Below, piece after piece: positions 7,700 through 16,380 of a stretch of 64,000 nucleotides of DNA (position 1 is its first letter; the number at the start of each line of letters is the position of its first letter). The position numbers and the translations under genes are program-made. The notes beneath the pieces were generated by a model. That model was not told where the DNA came from. It did not search any database and saw only the letters and a program-made list of their open reading frames with translations. Source of the DNA: Geminicoccus roseus DSM 18922 (GTDB lineage: Bacteria; Pseudomonadota; Alphaproteobacteria; Geminicoccales; Geminicoccaceae); NCBI RefSeq assembly GCF_000427665.1, contig NZ_KE386572.1, positions 3,596,373-3,660,372 of the forward strand. The letters run 5' to 3'.

Positions 7700-8283
7700 T
7701 GTTCCTGCACACGATCGGCGAGGAGGAGGCGACCGGCCGGGTCGCGGAGATCTATGCGGCGCAGCGCCAGCAGCTGGGCTTCGTCATGGAGGCGATGAAA
7801 AGCTTCACCACCCGGCCGGATCTGCTGCCGGCCTACACGGATTTTTCCGACAAGGTCCGGGCCGGCTTCTCGCTGGGGCAAAGGGCCTGGCGGCTGATCA
7901 CGCTGATCGCGGCTAGGCAGGTGCCCTCCAGCTACTGCTCGCATGTCTATAGAAAGCAGCTGGTCGCGGACCTGGGCTCACCGGCGGCGGTGCTGGCGGT
8001 GCAGCGCGACTTCCGCAGCGCCGGGCTGCCGGCGCGCGAGGTCGAGATGCTGGCCTATGCCGAGAAGGTCGCGACCGATGCGTCCAAGGTGACCCTGGCC
8101 GATATCGATCAGCTGCGCGCGGCGGGCTTCACCGACCAGGAGATCGGCGACATCGCGCTGTGCGCGGCGTTCCGCTGCTTTGTCGGCCGGTTCTTCGACG
8201 CGGTGGGTGCCGGGGTGGAGCCGGCCTTCCTGGCGGAGGACGAGTCGTTCCGCAGCGCGATGACGGTGGGCCGGGCGGTGTAG
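7699..8283 (+). CDS. AhpD-like / carboxymuconolactone decarboxylase family protein
   Basis: 194 residues, all-helical, with Cys80-Ser-His82 in the segment VPSSYCSHVY after an ITLIAAR helix. This resembles the SxYCxxxH motif of AhpD-like peroxidase-related proteins, but the usual second cysteine (CxxC) is absent and the His is only two residues away. The C-terminal DIALCAAFRCFVGRFFDAVG helix is family-like. Such proteins act in peroxide or thiol redox reactions. It is coupled to the methyltransferase through a TGATG overlap. Confidence 0.8.
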   Translation: MFLHTIGEEEATGRVAEIYAAQRQQLGFVMEAMKSFTTRPDLLPAYTDFSDKVRAGFSLGQRAWRLITLIAARQVPSSYCSHVYRKQLVADLGSPAAVLAVQRDFRSAGLPAREVEMLAYAEKVATDASKVTLADIDQLRAAGFTDQEIGDIALCAAFRCFVGRFFDAVGAGVEPAFLAEDESFRSAMTVGRAV

Positions 8284-8360
8284 CCGGCGGCCGGGCGTCG
8301 ACAGGAAGGCGGGGCCGGGCGAAAGTCCGCCGGCCGTCCCGGCGCCAGGAGCCCCGCCCC

Positions 8361-9620
8361 TTGCCGATCGACCACGACCTGTTCTCCCGCCTGAGCGTGG
8401 CGCTGGCCATCGGCCTGCTGGTCGGGCTGGAGCGCGGCTGGCAGGCGCGCGACCTGGACGAGGGAAGGCGGGCGGCCGGCTTTCGCACCTTCGCGATCAC
8501 CGGCCTGCTGGGCGGGCTGTGCGCGGCGCTGGTGCCGCTGGCGGGCGGGCTGGTGCTGGCGGTGGGGCTTCTGGCCTTCACGATCGCGTTCACCGTCTTC
8601 TACCGGCTGGAAGCCGAAGCCGACCTGGACGTCAGCGCCACCGGGGTGGTCTCGGGCATGCTGACCTTCGTGCTCGGCGCCTATGCGGTGCTGGGCGACC
8701 TGCAGGTCGCGGTGGGCTCCGCGGTGGCGCTGGCAGCACTCCTGGCGCTGAAGCAGCCGCTGCATGACTGGCTGCGCCGGCTGCGCTGGGTGGAGATCCG
8801 GGCGGGCCTGGTGCTGCTGGCGATGACCTTCCTGCTGCTGCCGCTGCTCCCCGACCGGACCGTCGACCCCTGGGACGCGCTCAATCCGAGGGAAATCTGG
8901 CTGTTGGCGATCATCATCGCCGCCCTGTCGTTCGTGGGCTACGGCGCGGTGCGGATCATGGGCGAGCGCGCCGGGATCGCCCTGGTGGCGCTGGCCGGCG
9001 GGCTGGCTTCCTCCACCGCGACCACCCTGACGCTCTCACGCCTCGGCCGGGGCAACGCGGCCGGGACGCCGGTGCTGGCCGGCGGGATCCTGCTGGCCGG
9101 GGCGGTGATGGTCGGGCGGGTGGTGGCGGTGGCCTTTGCCCTGAACCCGGCCTTGCTGCCGCTGCTGGCCTGGCCGCTGGGCGTCGCGATCCTGGTCCTG
9201 CTGGCGGGCGCGGCCTTGTGGCTGATGCGCCGCCCGAAAGCGGGCGGGCAGGGGCCTCTCCTGCAGCTGCAGAACCCTTTGGAGCTGGCGGTGACCTTCA
9301 AGCTGGTGGCGATCATCGCCCTGGTGATGCTGCTCTCCAAGATCGTGGGCGACCGCTTCGGCGAGGCCGGGATCTACGTGCTGGCCGCCGTGTCCGGCCT
9401 GGCCGACGTGGACGCCCTGACCCTGACCATGGCGCGCCAGGGCGGCGGCACCACCCCGCTGCCGACGGCGGCCACCGCCATCCTGATCGTGGTGGCGGTC
9501 AATTCCCTGGTGAAGGGCGCCATGGCCGCCGGGTTCGGCACGCCGCGCCTGGGCCTGGCGGTGACCGGGACCAGCCTGGCCGCGATCGCCGCCGGCGGGC
9601 TGGCCTATCTGCTGGGCTGA
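8361..9620 (+). CDS. MgtC/SapB plus DUF4010 integral membrane protein
   Basis: 419 residues and about 12 membrane helices. The N-terminal third (LFSRLSVALAIGLLVGLERGW) is the MgtC/SapB-type domain with its conserved GLLVGLERG. The rest is DUF4010, including GLASSTATTLTLSR and SGLADVDALTLTMAR. Family function is not settled; MgtC relatives affect magnesium homeostasis and virulence. The TTG at 8361 has AGGAG nine bases upstream and fits the family N-terminus. The frame is open upstream, but that sequence is not family-like. Confidence 0.88.
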   Translation: MPIDHDLFSRLSVALAIGLLVGLERGWQARDLDEGRRAAGFRTFAITGLLGGLCAALVPLAGGLVLAVGLLAFTIAFTVFYRLEAEADLDVSATGVVSGMLTFVLGAYAVLGDLQVAVGSAVALAALLALKQPLHDWLRRLRWVEIRAGLVLLAMTFLLLPLLPDRTVDPWDALNPREIWLLAIIIAALSFVGYGAVRIMGERAGIALVALAGGLASSTATTLTLSRLGRGNAAGTPVLAGGILLAGAVMVGRVVAVAFALNPALLPLLAWPLGVAILVLLAGAALWLMRRPKAGGQGPLLQLQNPLELAVTFKLVAIIALVMLLSKIVGDRFGEAGIYVLAAVSGLADVDALTLTMARQGGGTTPLPTAATAILIVVAVNSLVKGAMAAGFGTPRLGLAVTGTSLAAIAAGGLAYLLG

Positions 9621-9628
9621 GGCAGGGC

Positions 9629-10474
9629 TCAGGCTGGGCTGCCGTCCAAAGCCTGATGGAGGCCCGGATCCGAGATCCAGCCCTCGCGCCGGTCGGCCTG
9701 GGCGGGAATGCCGTAGTTCCGGTCCCGCTCCCGCCAGGCCCAGGCGGCCTGCACGGCACAGAGAAGCGCATCCAGCCGGTCGCCGCTTGGATCCTCGGCC
9801 AGGGCGGCCGGGGCCTCGACCCGCACGCCGCACCCATGCGCCAGGGACGGGGACAGGAGTTTCTCCAGCAGGCCGGCGCGGGCATCCTTCTGCTCCGCGG
9901 TCTGCTTGCGGCGATCATCGCTCTTGTACGACCGCTTCCCGATCAGGCGGCGGGCCAGCACGCCGGGATAGGCTTCCACGACCACCCGGGGGTCGCCGGT
10001 GGCGTGCAGGAGCGGGACATGGACGCCCGCCTGGATCAGGCGGACGGCGCCCTCGAAGAACATCAGGGCGACCGGGACGCCGTACAGCTTCTGCGGGCTG
10101 ATCGAGCGGGCCGCCTGGTCGGCGGCGCGGCGATGCTCCTTGTCGCCGACGGGCCGAGGCGCCTTGTAGCGCTCCAAGGCGTCGCGAAAGCCGCTCCGCC
10201 CCAGGGAACGGGCATGGGCGACATAGTCCGGCCAGGGCCGGCGCCACTCGTCCGCCTCCACCGTGTCGAGGAAGCGGAGCGGCATGCCGAACGGAAAGTC
10301 GATGCCCGCGATCCACGGACCGGGGCTGGACAGGACAGCCTCGAAATCGGCGAACGACGGCAGGTCGAGAAAGGCTTCGAAGCGCAGGAGGCCGCCAGCC
10401 AGATGGCATGAGGCACAGGTGATGGGCTTTCGCTTCGACGGGCGGCTGGTGAAATCGACGCCGATGATCTTCAT
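9629..10474 (-). CDS. DUF429 domain protein
   Basis: 281 residues from the ATG at 10474, which gives the family N-terminus MKIIGVDFTSRP with the conserved GVDF acidic residue of an RNase H-like fold. GIDFPFG (about residue 60), VVEAYPG and a late DALLCAVQAAWA are other DUF429 hallmarks. The conserved acidic residues suggest nuclease or nucleotide chemistry, but no activity is established. It runs toward the MgtC-like gene and shares strand with the DenD-like gene 111 bp upstream. Confidence 0.85.
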   Translation of the reverse strand: MKIIGVDFTSRPSKRKPITCASCHLAGGLLRFEAFLDLPSFADFEAVLSSPGPWIAGIDFPFGMPLRFLDTVEADEWRRPWPDYVAHARSLGRSGFRDALERYKAPRPVGDKEHRRAADQAARSISPQKLYGVPVALMFFEGAVRLIQAGVHVPLLHATGDPRVVVEAYPGVLARRLIGKRSYKSDDRRKQTAEQKDARAGLLEKLLSPSLAHGCGVRVEAPAALAEDPSGDRLDALLCAVQAAWAWRERDRNYGIPAQADRREGWISDPGLHQALDGSPA

Positions 10475-10498
10475 GCGTTCGTCGCCACCTTGCCCTGG

Positions 10499-10549
10499 CC
10501 GCCCCCCCCCGCGCCGCATGCTCCCTTGGGAGCCTGGCGCGGGGGGCGG
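10499..10549. terminator. Nested GC-rich hairpin downstream of the DenD-like gene
   Basis: An outer stem pairs the C-rich run ending GCGCC (10499-10515) with GGCGCGGGGGGCGG (10536-10549). Inside it sits a perfect GCTCCC-TT-GGGAGC hairpin (10520-10533). It occupies the gap after the DenD-like stop on the minus strand and before the DUF429 start. No T-run follows, so it may be a rho-type or mRNA-stabilising structure. Confidence 0.5.
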
Positions 10550-10585
10550 TGGACAGCTGCTACCCCTGGAGCGGCGATCCCTGCC

Positions 10586-11563
10586 TCACTTCGCCCAGCT
10601 GCCGCCCAGCTCGTCGTCGATATGGGCCTGGATCATTTCCTCCAGGCTGGAATCGCGCTCGAAGCCCAGCTTCTCGGCGCGCGGCGTGGTGAAGGTGGTG
10701 GGCCAGCCGGACACGATCTTCTGCACGAACGGGTCAGCCTTCCACTCGACCCGGTCGACCACCTTCTTCGAGGTGACCCGCTCCAGCGCCGCCATCATCT
10801 CGGCCTGGCTGTAGGTCAGGCCGGGCAAGGTGAGGGAGCGGACCTGGCCGATCTCCTCGGACGGGATGGTGATGGCGTGGATCAGCGCGTCGACCACCCG
10901 GCGCGGCGACAGGCTGTACATCTTGGCCTCGGGCGCCACCGGGCAGACCACCTGCTCGCCGGCCAGCGGCTCGCGCACGATCGAGCTGGCGAAGCTGGAC
11001 GCCGCGGCGTTGGGCCGGCCCGGGCGGACCACGATGGTGGGCAGGCGCAAGGAGCGGCCGTCGATCATGCCCTTGCGGCTGTAATCGGCGACGAACAGCT
11101 CGCAGGCGGCCTTCTGGGCGCCGTACGAGGTCTGCGGGGTGAGGATCTGGCTGTCGGGGATCGGATCGGGCAGCGGCCCGCCGAAGGCGGCCACCGAGGA
11201 GGTGAAGATCATCTTCGGCACGTTGCCGGCGCGGCGCGCGGCGTCCAGCACGTTGAGCGTGCCGGTCAGGTTGACTCGATACCCTAAGTCGAAGTCCTGC
11301 TCGCACTCGCCGCTCACCGCCGAGGCCAGGTGCCAGATCGCGTCCTGGCCCTTGCCGACCAGGATGCCGACCTGGGTGGGCGAGGACAAATCGCCGGTGA
11401 CGATCTCCAGCCGCTCGTCGGCCGGCAGGCCCTGGGCGGCCACCACGTCGAAGCAGGTGATCTTGCTGATGGCGGTCCCGCCGACCTGCCCGTCCTTGAG
11501 AAGCCTTGCGATCAGCTTTCTGCCAATGAAACCTGCCCCACCGGTGACCAGAACGCGCATCAT
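10586..11563 (-). CDS. denD: NAD-dependent epimerase/dehydratase, D-erythronate dehydrogenase-like
   Basis: 325 residues, an extended SDR. The NAD motif GGAGFIG is at residues 8-14, Ser122/123 precede the catalytic Tyr147-x3-Lys151 (YGAQK). The LTPQTSYGAQKAACELFVADYSRKG segment, the RLPTIVVRPGRPNAAASSFASSIVREPLAGE segment and the EWKADPFVQKIVSGWP tail closely follow DenD proteins, which oxidise D-erythronate at C2. The start is the first of two tandem ATGs (11563). It is divergent from a sugar ABC importer, which suggests a C4/C5 sugar-acid locus. Related lactone- or threonate-pathway SDRs remain possible. Confidence 0.82.
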   Translation of the reverse strand: MMRVLVTGGAGFIGRKLIARLLKDGQVGGTAISKITCFDVVAAQGLPADERLEIVTGDLSSPTQVGILVGKGQDAIWHLASAVSGECEQDFDLGYRVNLTGTLNVLDAARRAGNVPKMIFTSSVAAFGGPLPDPIPDSQILTPQTSYGAQKAACELFVADYSRKGMIDGRSLRLPTIVVRPGRPNAAASSFASSIVREPLAGEQVVCPVAPEAKMYSLSPRRVVDALIHAITIPSEEIGQVRSLTLPGLTYSQAEMMAALERVTSKKVVDRVEWKADPFVQKIVSGWPTTFTTPRAEKLGFERDSSLEEMIQAHIDDELGGSWAK

Positions 11564-11606
11564 GCTCTCCCTGCCGCGCTTGCCTCGTGGCGACCTCCTA
11601 GCCCCT

Positions 11607-11660
11607 GTCACGTCCCGTGACCATGCCAGCCTTGACCGATCTTCCGGGGTTCCCCATGAC
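11607..11660. promoter_or_regulatory. Candidate operator and promoter between the DenD-like gene and the ABC importer
   Basis: GTCACGTCCCGTGAC (11607-11621) is a perfect 6-bp inverted repeat around three bases. Eleven bases further is TTGACC (11632-11637), then 17 bp, then CATGAC (11655-11660), a fair -35 and a weak -10 directed at the importer. The site lies in the divergent gap and could control both directions. Confidence 0.35.
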
Positions 11661-11706
11661 AGGTCGGGGAACAAAGATGATTAATGCCGACTGGGAGGCA
11701 AGCAAC

Positions 11707-13035
11707 ATGCGGTGGATGACCCGTAGGTCGACGCTCGGGCTGATGGCCGGAGTGGCGGGCGGCGCGCTGATGAGCCGTGGCGCGTTTGCCGAGGTGCAGG
11801 TGGCGGACGTGCCGGCCCCCGACTACCAGATCGAGGAAGGCGCGGAACTGCGCATCCTGCGCCCGTCGAAGTTCGTCGCCGGCGACGAGGAACTGTTCCT
11901 CGCCAACGCGAAGAAGTTCACCGAGCAGACCGGCGTGCCGGTCCGGGTCGACCAGGAAAGCTGGCAGGACCTGCGCCCGAAGACCGCGGTGGCCGCCAAT
12001 GTCGGCACCGGACCGGACATCGTGCTGGCCTGGAACGACGACCCGCACCAGTACCCGGAGAAGATCCTCGATCTGACCGAGCTCGCCGAGTACCTGGGCA
12101 AGAAGTACGGCGGCTGGACCCCGCTGGCCGAGACCATGGGCAAGGGACCGGACGGCAACTGGATCTGCATCCCCGTCGGCGGCTCCGGCGGCAAGATGGT
12201 GTATCGCCAGTCCTGGCTGAAGGAAGCCGGCTACGACGAGTTCCCCAAGGACACGGCGGGCTTCCTGGAACTGGCCAAGAAGATGAAGGAGATCGGCCAT
12301 CCGGTCGGCTTCACGCTGGGCCAGGCCGAGGGCGACGGCAACACGTTCGCCCACTGGCTGCTCTGGTCGCACGGCGCCTCGCTGGTCGACGAGGAAGGCA
12401 ACGTCACCATCGATTCGCCGGAGACCCGCCAGGCGCTGGAATACGGCAAGGAGCTGTACCCGACCTTCATCCCGGGCACGCTGTCCTGGCTGGACCCGTC
12501 CAACAACAAGGCGTTCCTGGCCGGCGAGGTGTCGGTGGTCGCCAACGGCATCTCGGTCTACTACGCCGCCAAGACCTCCGACGACCCGAACGTCCAGGCG
12601 ATCGCCGAGGACATCCAGCACGCGCCGATGCCGATCGGCCCGGCCGGCAAGCCGACCGAGACCGCGCTGGTGGTCAACGCGATGATCTTCCAGCACACCA
12701 AGTATCCGAACGCCGCCAAGGAATATGTCCGGTTCATCATGGAGAAGGACCAGTACGAGCCCTGGCAGGCCGCCAGCATCGGCTACTGGGCGCACTCGCT
12801 GAACGCCTATGACGGCAACCCGATCTGGACCGACGACCCCAAGCACACCCCCTACCAGAAGGTGATGACCGAGGCGCTGCCCTATGGCTGGAAGGGGCCG
12901 CTGGGCTACGCCAGCGCCGGCGCGCTCGCCGACTACATCGTGGTGACCATGGTGTCCTCCGCGATGAGCGGCAGCGCCTCGATCGACGACGCGATCGCCG
13001 AGGCGGAAAAGCGCGCGAAGCGCTATTATCGCTGA
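11707..13035 (+). CDS. Sugar-type ABC transporter substrate-binding protein (Tat-exported)
   Basis: 442 residues from the ATG at 11707, with GGGAGG eight bases upstream. The N-terminus carries a twin-arginine signal (TRRSTLGL, hydrophobic stretch, cleavage near AFA at about residue 25). The mature part has the family 1 solute-binding layout, including GPDIVLAWNDDPH and a GGSGGKMVYRQSWLKEAGYDEFP hinge region. It collects a solute, probably a carbohydrate or sugar acid, for the two permeases downstream. Context with the DenD-like enzyme suggests a short sugar acid (inference). Confidence 0.9.
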   Translation: MRWMTRRSTLGLMAGVAGGALMSRGAFAEVQVADVPAPDYQIEEGAELRILRPSKFVAGDEELFLANAKKFTEQTGVPVRVDQESWQDLRPKTAVAANVGTGPDIVLAWNDDPHQYPEKILDLTELAEYLGKKYGGWTPLAETMGKGPDGNWICIPVGGSGGKMVYRQSWLKEAGYDEFPKDTAGFLELAKKMKEIGHPVGFTLGQAEGDGNTFAHWLLWSHGASLVDEEGNVTIDSPETRQALEYGKELYPTFIPGTLSWLDPSNNKAFLAGEVSVVANGISVYYAAKTSDDPNVQAIAEDIQHAPMPIGPAGKPTETALVVNAMIFQHTKYPNAAKEYVRFIMEKDQYEPWQAASIGYWAHSLNAYDGNPIWTDDPKHTPYQKVMTEALPYGWKGPLGYASAGALADYIVVTMVSSAMSGSASIDDAIAEAEKRAKRYYR

Positions 13036-13053
13036 CCCCATCCGGGTTTCGAC

Positions 13054-13090
13054 GCGGCGGCTCCTGGGCTGAAGGCCCAGGAGCCGCCGC
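13054..13090 (+). promoter_or_regulatory. Perfect 16-bp stem hairpin between binding-protein and permease genes
   Basis: GCGGCGGCTCCTGGGC (13054-13069), a 5-nt loop, and GCCCAGGAGCCGCCGC (13075-13090) pair without mismatch. It lies between the binding-protein stop and the first permease, with no T-run after it. Such structures typically slow 3' decay or partly stop transcription, so the binding protein exceeds the permeases. Confidence 0.75.
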
Positions 13091-13126
13091 TGCTCCCAGT
13101 TTGCGTTCCCCCACGGGAGGAAACTC

Positions 13127-14077
13127 ATGGCCAGCACCGCCGCCGCCTGGTCCGGCCAACGGCCGGAACAGTCCTGGCTCTCGCGGAAGCTCGACGATCG
13201 CCGCGTGCTCGCCTTTCTCTTCATGATGCCGGTCACCATCCTGCTGGTGACCTTTCTGAGCTATCCCCTGGGCCTGGGCGTCTGGCTGGGCTTCACCGAC
13301 ACGCGGATCGGCCGGGACGGGATCTGGATCGGGCTGGAGAACTACGCCTACCTGTTCGACGATTCGGTGTTCTGGCTCTCGGTCTTCAACACCATCGTCT
13401 ACACCACCCTGGCGACGGTGTTCAAATTCGGCTTAGGTCTGTGGCTGGCGCTGCTGCTCAACCATGCCCTGCCGTTCAAGAGCCTGATCCGCGCGATCGT
13501 GCTGCTGCCCTGGATCGTGCCGACCGTGCTCTCGGCGATCGCGTTCTGGTGGATCTACGACCCGCAGTTCTCGATCATCTCCTATGTCCTCACCAAGATG
13601 GGGATCATCGACACCAACATCGACTTTCTGGGCACCGCCTGGAACGCGCGCTTCTCGCTGATCGCGGCCAATGTCTGGCGCGGCATCCCGTTCGTGGCGA
13701 TCTCGCTGCTGGCAGGCCTGCAGACCATCTCGCCCTCGCTCTACGAGGCGGCGATGATCGACGGCGCCACCGCCTGGGAGCGGTTCGTGCACGTCACCGT
13801 GCCGATGCTGATGCCGATCCTGGCGGTGGTGCTGACCTTCTCGGTGCTGTTCACCTTCACCGACTTCCAGCTGGTCTACGCCATCACCCGCGGCGGACCC
13901 AACAACGCCACCCATCTGATGGCGACGCTGGCGTTCCAGCGCGCGATCCCGGGCGGCTACTTAGGCGAGGGTGCCGCGATCGCGGTGGCGATGATCCCGT
14001 TCCTGGTGGCGTCCACCATCTTCAGCTACGTCGCCCTGGCGCGGCGCAAGTGGCAGCAGGGAGGCAGCGATGACTGA
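13127..14077 (+). CDS. ABC transporter permease (MalF-type, sugar)
   Basis: 316 residues with six membrane helices. The EAA loop that contacts the ATPase is visible as YEAAMIDGATAWERFVHVTVPML (about residues 205-227). The start has GGGAGG six bases upstream. It pairs with the next gene, which it overlaps by 8 bp, to form the membrane channel for the upstream binding protein. No ATPase gene is present in this operon. Confidence 0.93.
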   Translation: MASTAAAWSGQRPEQSWLSRKLDDRRVLAFLFMMPVTILLVTFLSYPLGLGVWLGFTDTRIGRDGIWIGLENYAYLFDDSVFWLSVFNTIVYTTLATVFKFGLGLWLALLLNHALPFKSLIRAIVLLPWIVPTVLSAIAFWWIYDPQFSIISYVLTKMGIIDTNIDFLGTAWNARFSLIAANVWRGIPFVAISLLAGLQTISPSLYEAAMIDGATAWERFVHVTVPMLMPILAVVLTFSVLFTFTDFQLVYAITRGGPNNATHLMATLAFQRAIPGGYLGEGAAIAVAMIPFLVASTIFSYVALARRKWQQGGSDD

Positions 14078-14969
14078 GGCCTCGACCGAGAAGGCGCCGG
14101 TGATCACCGCCGAACGCTCCGGCGTGATCAACTGGGATTCCCTCCCGCGCAGGATGATGGTGGTCTACGTGCCGCTGATCCTGTTCCTCCTGACGCTCCT
14201 GTTCCCGTTCTACTGGATGGTGGTCACCGCCTTCAAATCGAACGCGGAACTGTACAACTACACCGACTACAGCCCGTTCTGGATCCACTCGCCGACGCTG
14301 GAGCACATCAACCGGCTCCTGTTCGAGACCGACTATCCGCAATGGCTGTGGACGACCATGCTGGTCGCCGTGTGCAGCACGGTGCTCTCGCTGTTCGTCT
14401 CGGTGCTGGCGGCCTATGCGGTGCAGCGCCTGCGCTTCAAGGGCAGCCAGTGGGTGGGCCTCGCCATCTACCTGGCCTACCTGGTGCCGCCCTCGATCCT
14501 GTTCATCCCGCTGGCCACGATGATCTTCAAGATGGGCCTGTACGACAGCCCCTTGGCGCTCATCCTGACCTACCCGACCTTCCTGGTGCCGTTCTGCACC
14601 TGGCTCCTGATCGGCTACTTCAAGTCGATCCCCTACGAGCTGGAGGAGTGCGCGCTGATCGACGGCGCCACCCGCCTGCAGATCATGTGGAAGGTGACGC
14701 TGCCCCTGGCGGTGCCGGGGCTGATCTCGGCCGGGATCTTCGCCTTCACCCTGTCCTGGAACGAGTTCATCTACGCGCTGGCCTTCATCCAGAGCTCGGA
14801 GAAGAAGACCGTGCCGGTCGCGGTGTTGACCCAGCTGGTGGAGGGCGACGTCTACCACTGGGGCTCGCTGATGGCTGGCGCGCTCTTGGGCTCGATCCCG
14901 GTGGCGCTGATCTACTCGTTCTTCGTCGACTACTACGTGTCCAGCCTCACCGGCGCGGTGAAGGAGTAG
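14070..14969 (+). CDS. ABC transporter permease (MalG-type, sugar)
   Basis: 299 residues, six helices, with the EAA-loop motif ELEECALIDGATRLQIMWKVTLPLAVPG (about 190-217) and the SWNEFIYALAF segment typical of MalG-type partners. It overlaps the MalF-type gene by 8 bp. The operon ends here, facing a minus-strand gene. The ATPase must come from elsewhere; the only sugar-type ATPase in the window is at 45257. Confidence 0.93.
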   Translation: MTEASTEKAPVITAERSGVINWDSLPRRMMVVYVPLILFLLTLLFPFYWMVVTAFKSNAELYNYTDYSPFWIHSPTLEHINRLLFETDYPQWLWTTMLVAVCSTVLSLFVSVLAAYAVQRLRFKGSQWVGLAIYLAYLVPPSILFIPLATMIFKMGLYDSPLALILTYPTFLVPFCTWLLIGYFKSIPYELEECALIDGATRLQIMWKVTLPLAVPGLISAGIFAFTLSWNEFIYALAFIQSSEKKTVPVAVLTQLVEGDVYHWGSLMAGALLGSIPVALIYSFFVDYYVSSLTGAVKE

Positions 14970-14991
14970 CGGCAGGACGGCAGGCCGGAAG

Positions 14992-15011
14992 GCCGGCGCG
15001 TCAGCGCCGGC
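14992..15011. terminator. Short hairpin between convergent genes
   Basis: GCCGGCGC (14992-14999) and GCGCCGGC (15004-15011) pair around a 4-nt loop. The hairpin spans the stop codon of the GST gene at 15001-15003 and ends the ABC permease transcript on the other strand. There is no T-run. Confidence 0.4.
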
Positions 15012-16380
15012 GCCGGTCGGAAAAGCCGATCGGCTTGATCGAGGACGGCCGGATGCCCGGCCGCTCCCCACCCGCCGCCCCCGGGCCGCCGTCCGGGGGC
15101 GGTTCCTCGTTCTCGGGCGGGCGCGCCTTGCTCAGCACCCGGGCGAAGCGGTTGAGCGGCCGCTCGTTCTGGTCGCCCTGGGTGGTGCCCGGGCGGCGCA
15201 GCCGGAACATGAACGAGGTCTCCTCCCCGGCCGATCCCTCCGACGGCCCGGCCGCCGGGGGTGGCGGCGCCGGGGGCGGCGTCGGCTCGGGCGGCGGGCG
15301 CTGCTCCGGCCGGGGCGCTTCCGGCACGGCGGGAGTTCGGCCGGCCGGCGCCGTCGCAGGCGGCGGGGGCGGCAGGACCGGGTGCCGCGGCCGCAAAGGC
15401 GGCGCCGCCTGGCCCGGCTGCTCGCCCGGACCCGGGCCAGAGCGAAGCGGCACCGGCGGCAGCGGCGGGATCGGCGGCGGCACCGCCAGCCGCTCGACGA
15501 TCGGCAGGCGCCGCCAGCCCTTGGCCGGCGTCTCGTCCAGATAGGCGATCGGCGGCCGGTCGACATCCTCCAGCCTGGGCCGGGGCGAGGCCGGCGGAGG
15601 CGGCGCTGCCGGGGGTGGCGGGGGCGGCGGGGGCGCCTCGGGCACCGGCGGCGCCGGCTGCTCCTCGGCCTGCTCGGCCACCTCCGGCAGGACCAGGTGG
15701 CTGGCGATCTCCGGCAGCGCCGGGGCGGCCGCGGCGCCGGCCTCGGCCATCCACGCCCGCAGCGCCGGCAGGGCGTCCAGGGCCTGCAGATAGGCGGCGC
15801 AGCTCCGCTCGTCCGCCAGCGCCCGGGCGGTGAGCGGGCCGGCCAGAGCCGCCATCATCGCATCGGCGCCGCAAAAGCCGCCGAACAGGAACGGGCCCCT
15901 GGCCGGCGGGCAGGCGGCGCGCAGGCCGCCGATCATTGCCCGCAGCCGCTGGATCTCGCCGGCCAGCGGGCGGCGCAGGCGCTCCGGGATCTCCGCCGGC
16001 GGCGGCCGGGCCGCCAGCAGCCCGCGCAGCACCGCAAAGCCGCTGGCCAGCTCGGCGGCCACCGCCCGCGCCTGCGCCCGCGCGCCGGGCTCGGCCGGCC
16101 AGATCTTCGCGTGCCCCTCGGCCAGCGCCTCGAGCACCGGCAGCGGCCCCCAGATCGCCCCGCCCGCCCGGTACAGAACCGGGCCATGCTCGGGCGCCAG
16201 GGCCCGGGCGCGCGGTTCCTGAGGCTCCGGTGCCGCGGCGATCTCGGTGAAGCTGAGACCGAACTGGTGCAGCGCCAGCCAGACCGGCAGGGCCGGCGAG
16301 CCGCAGACCCGCTCGCCGAGCAGCAGGCGGGGAGGCGGTCCGGCGCCTTTCGGCTGCCCTGGGACCGCCGGCACCGTCAC
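15001..16380 (-). CDS. Glutathione S-transferase-like protein with long Pro-rich C-terminal tail
   Basis: 459 residues from a GTG start. Residues about 15-225 resemble a GST: an N-terminal thioredoxin-like part (LLLGERVCGSPALPVWLALHQFGLSFTEI), then a helical domain with GPFLFGGFCGADAMMAAL. GSTs are normally 200-230 residues; here about 200 more follow, mostly Pro/Ala/Gly (about 235-430) with PPPPPPP runs and two short ordered patches (DVDRPPIAYLDETPAKGWRRLP and FMFRLRRPG). The tail is probably disordered. Its GTG overlaps the ribokinase stop (GTGA), so the two are translated together. Function unknown; glutathione dependence is inferred. Confidence 0.75.
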   Translation of the reverse strand: MTVPAVPGQPKGAGPPPRLLLGERVCGSPALPVWLALHQFGLSFTEIAAAPEPQEPRARALAPEHGPVLYRAGGAIWGPLPVLEALAEGHAKIWPAEPGARAQARAVAAELASGFAVLRGLLAARPPPAEIPERLRRPLAGEIQRLRAMIGGLRAACPPARGPFLFGGFCGADAMMAALAGPLTARALADERSCAAYLQALDALPALRAWMAEAGAAAAPALPEIASHLVLPEVAEQAEEQPAPPVPEAPPPPPPPPAAPPPPASPRPRLEDVDRPPIAYLDETPAKGWRRLPIVERLAVPPPIPPLPPVPLRSGPGPGEQPGQAAPPLRPRHPVLPPPPPATAPAGRTPAVPEAPRPEQRPPPEPTPPPAPPPPAAGPSEGSAGEETSFMFRLRRPGTTQGDQNERPLNRFARVLSKARPPENEEPPPDGGPGAAGGERPGIRPSSIKPIGFSDRRRR

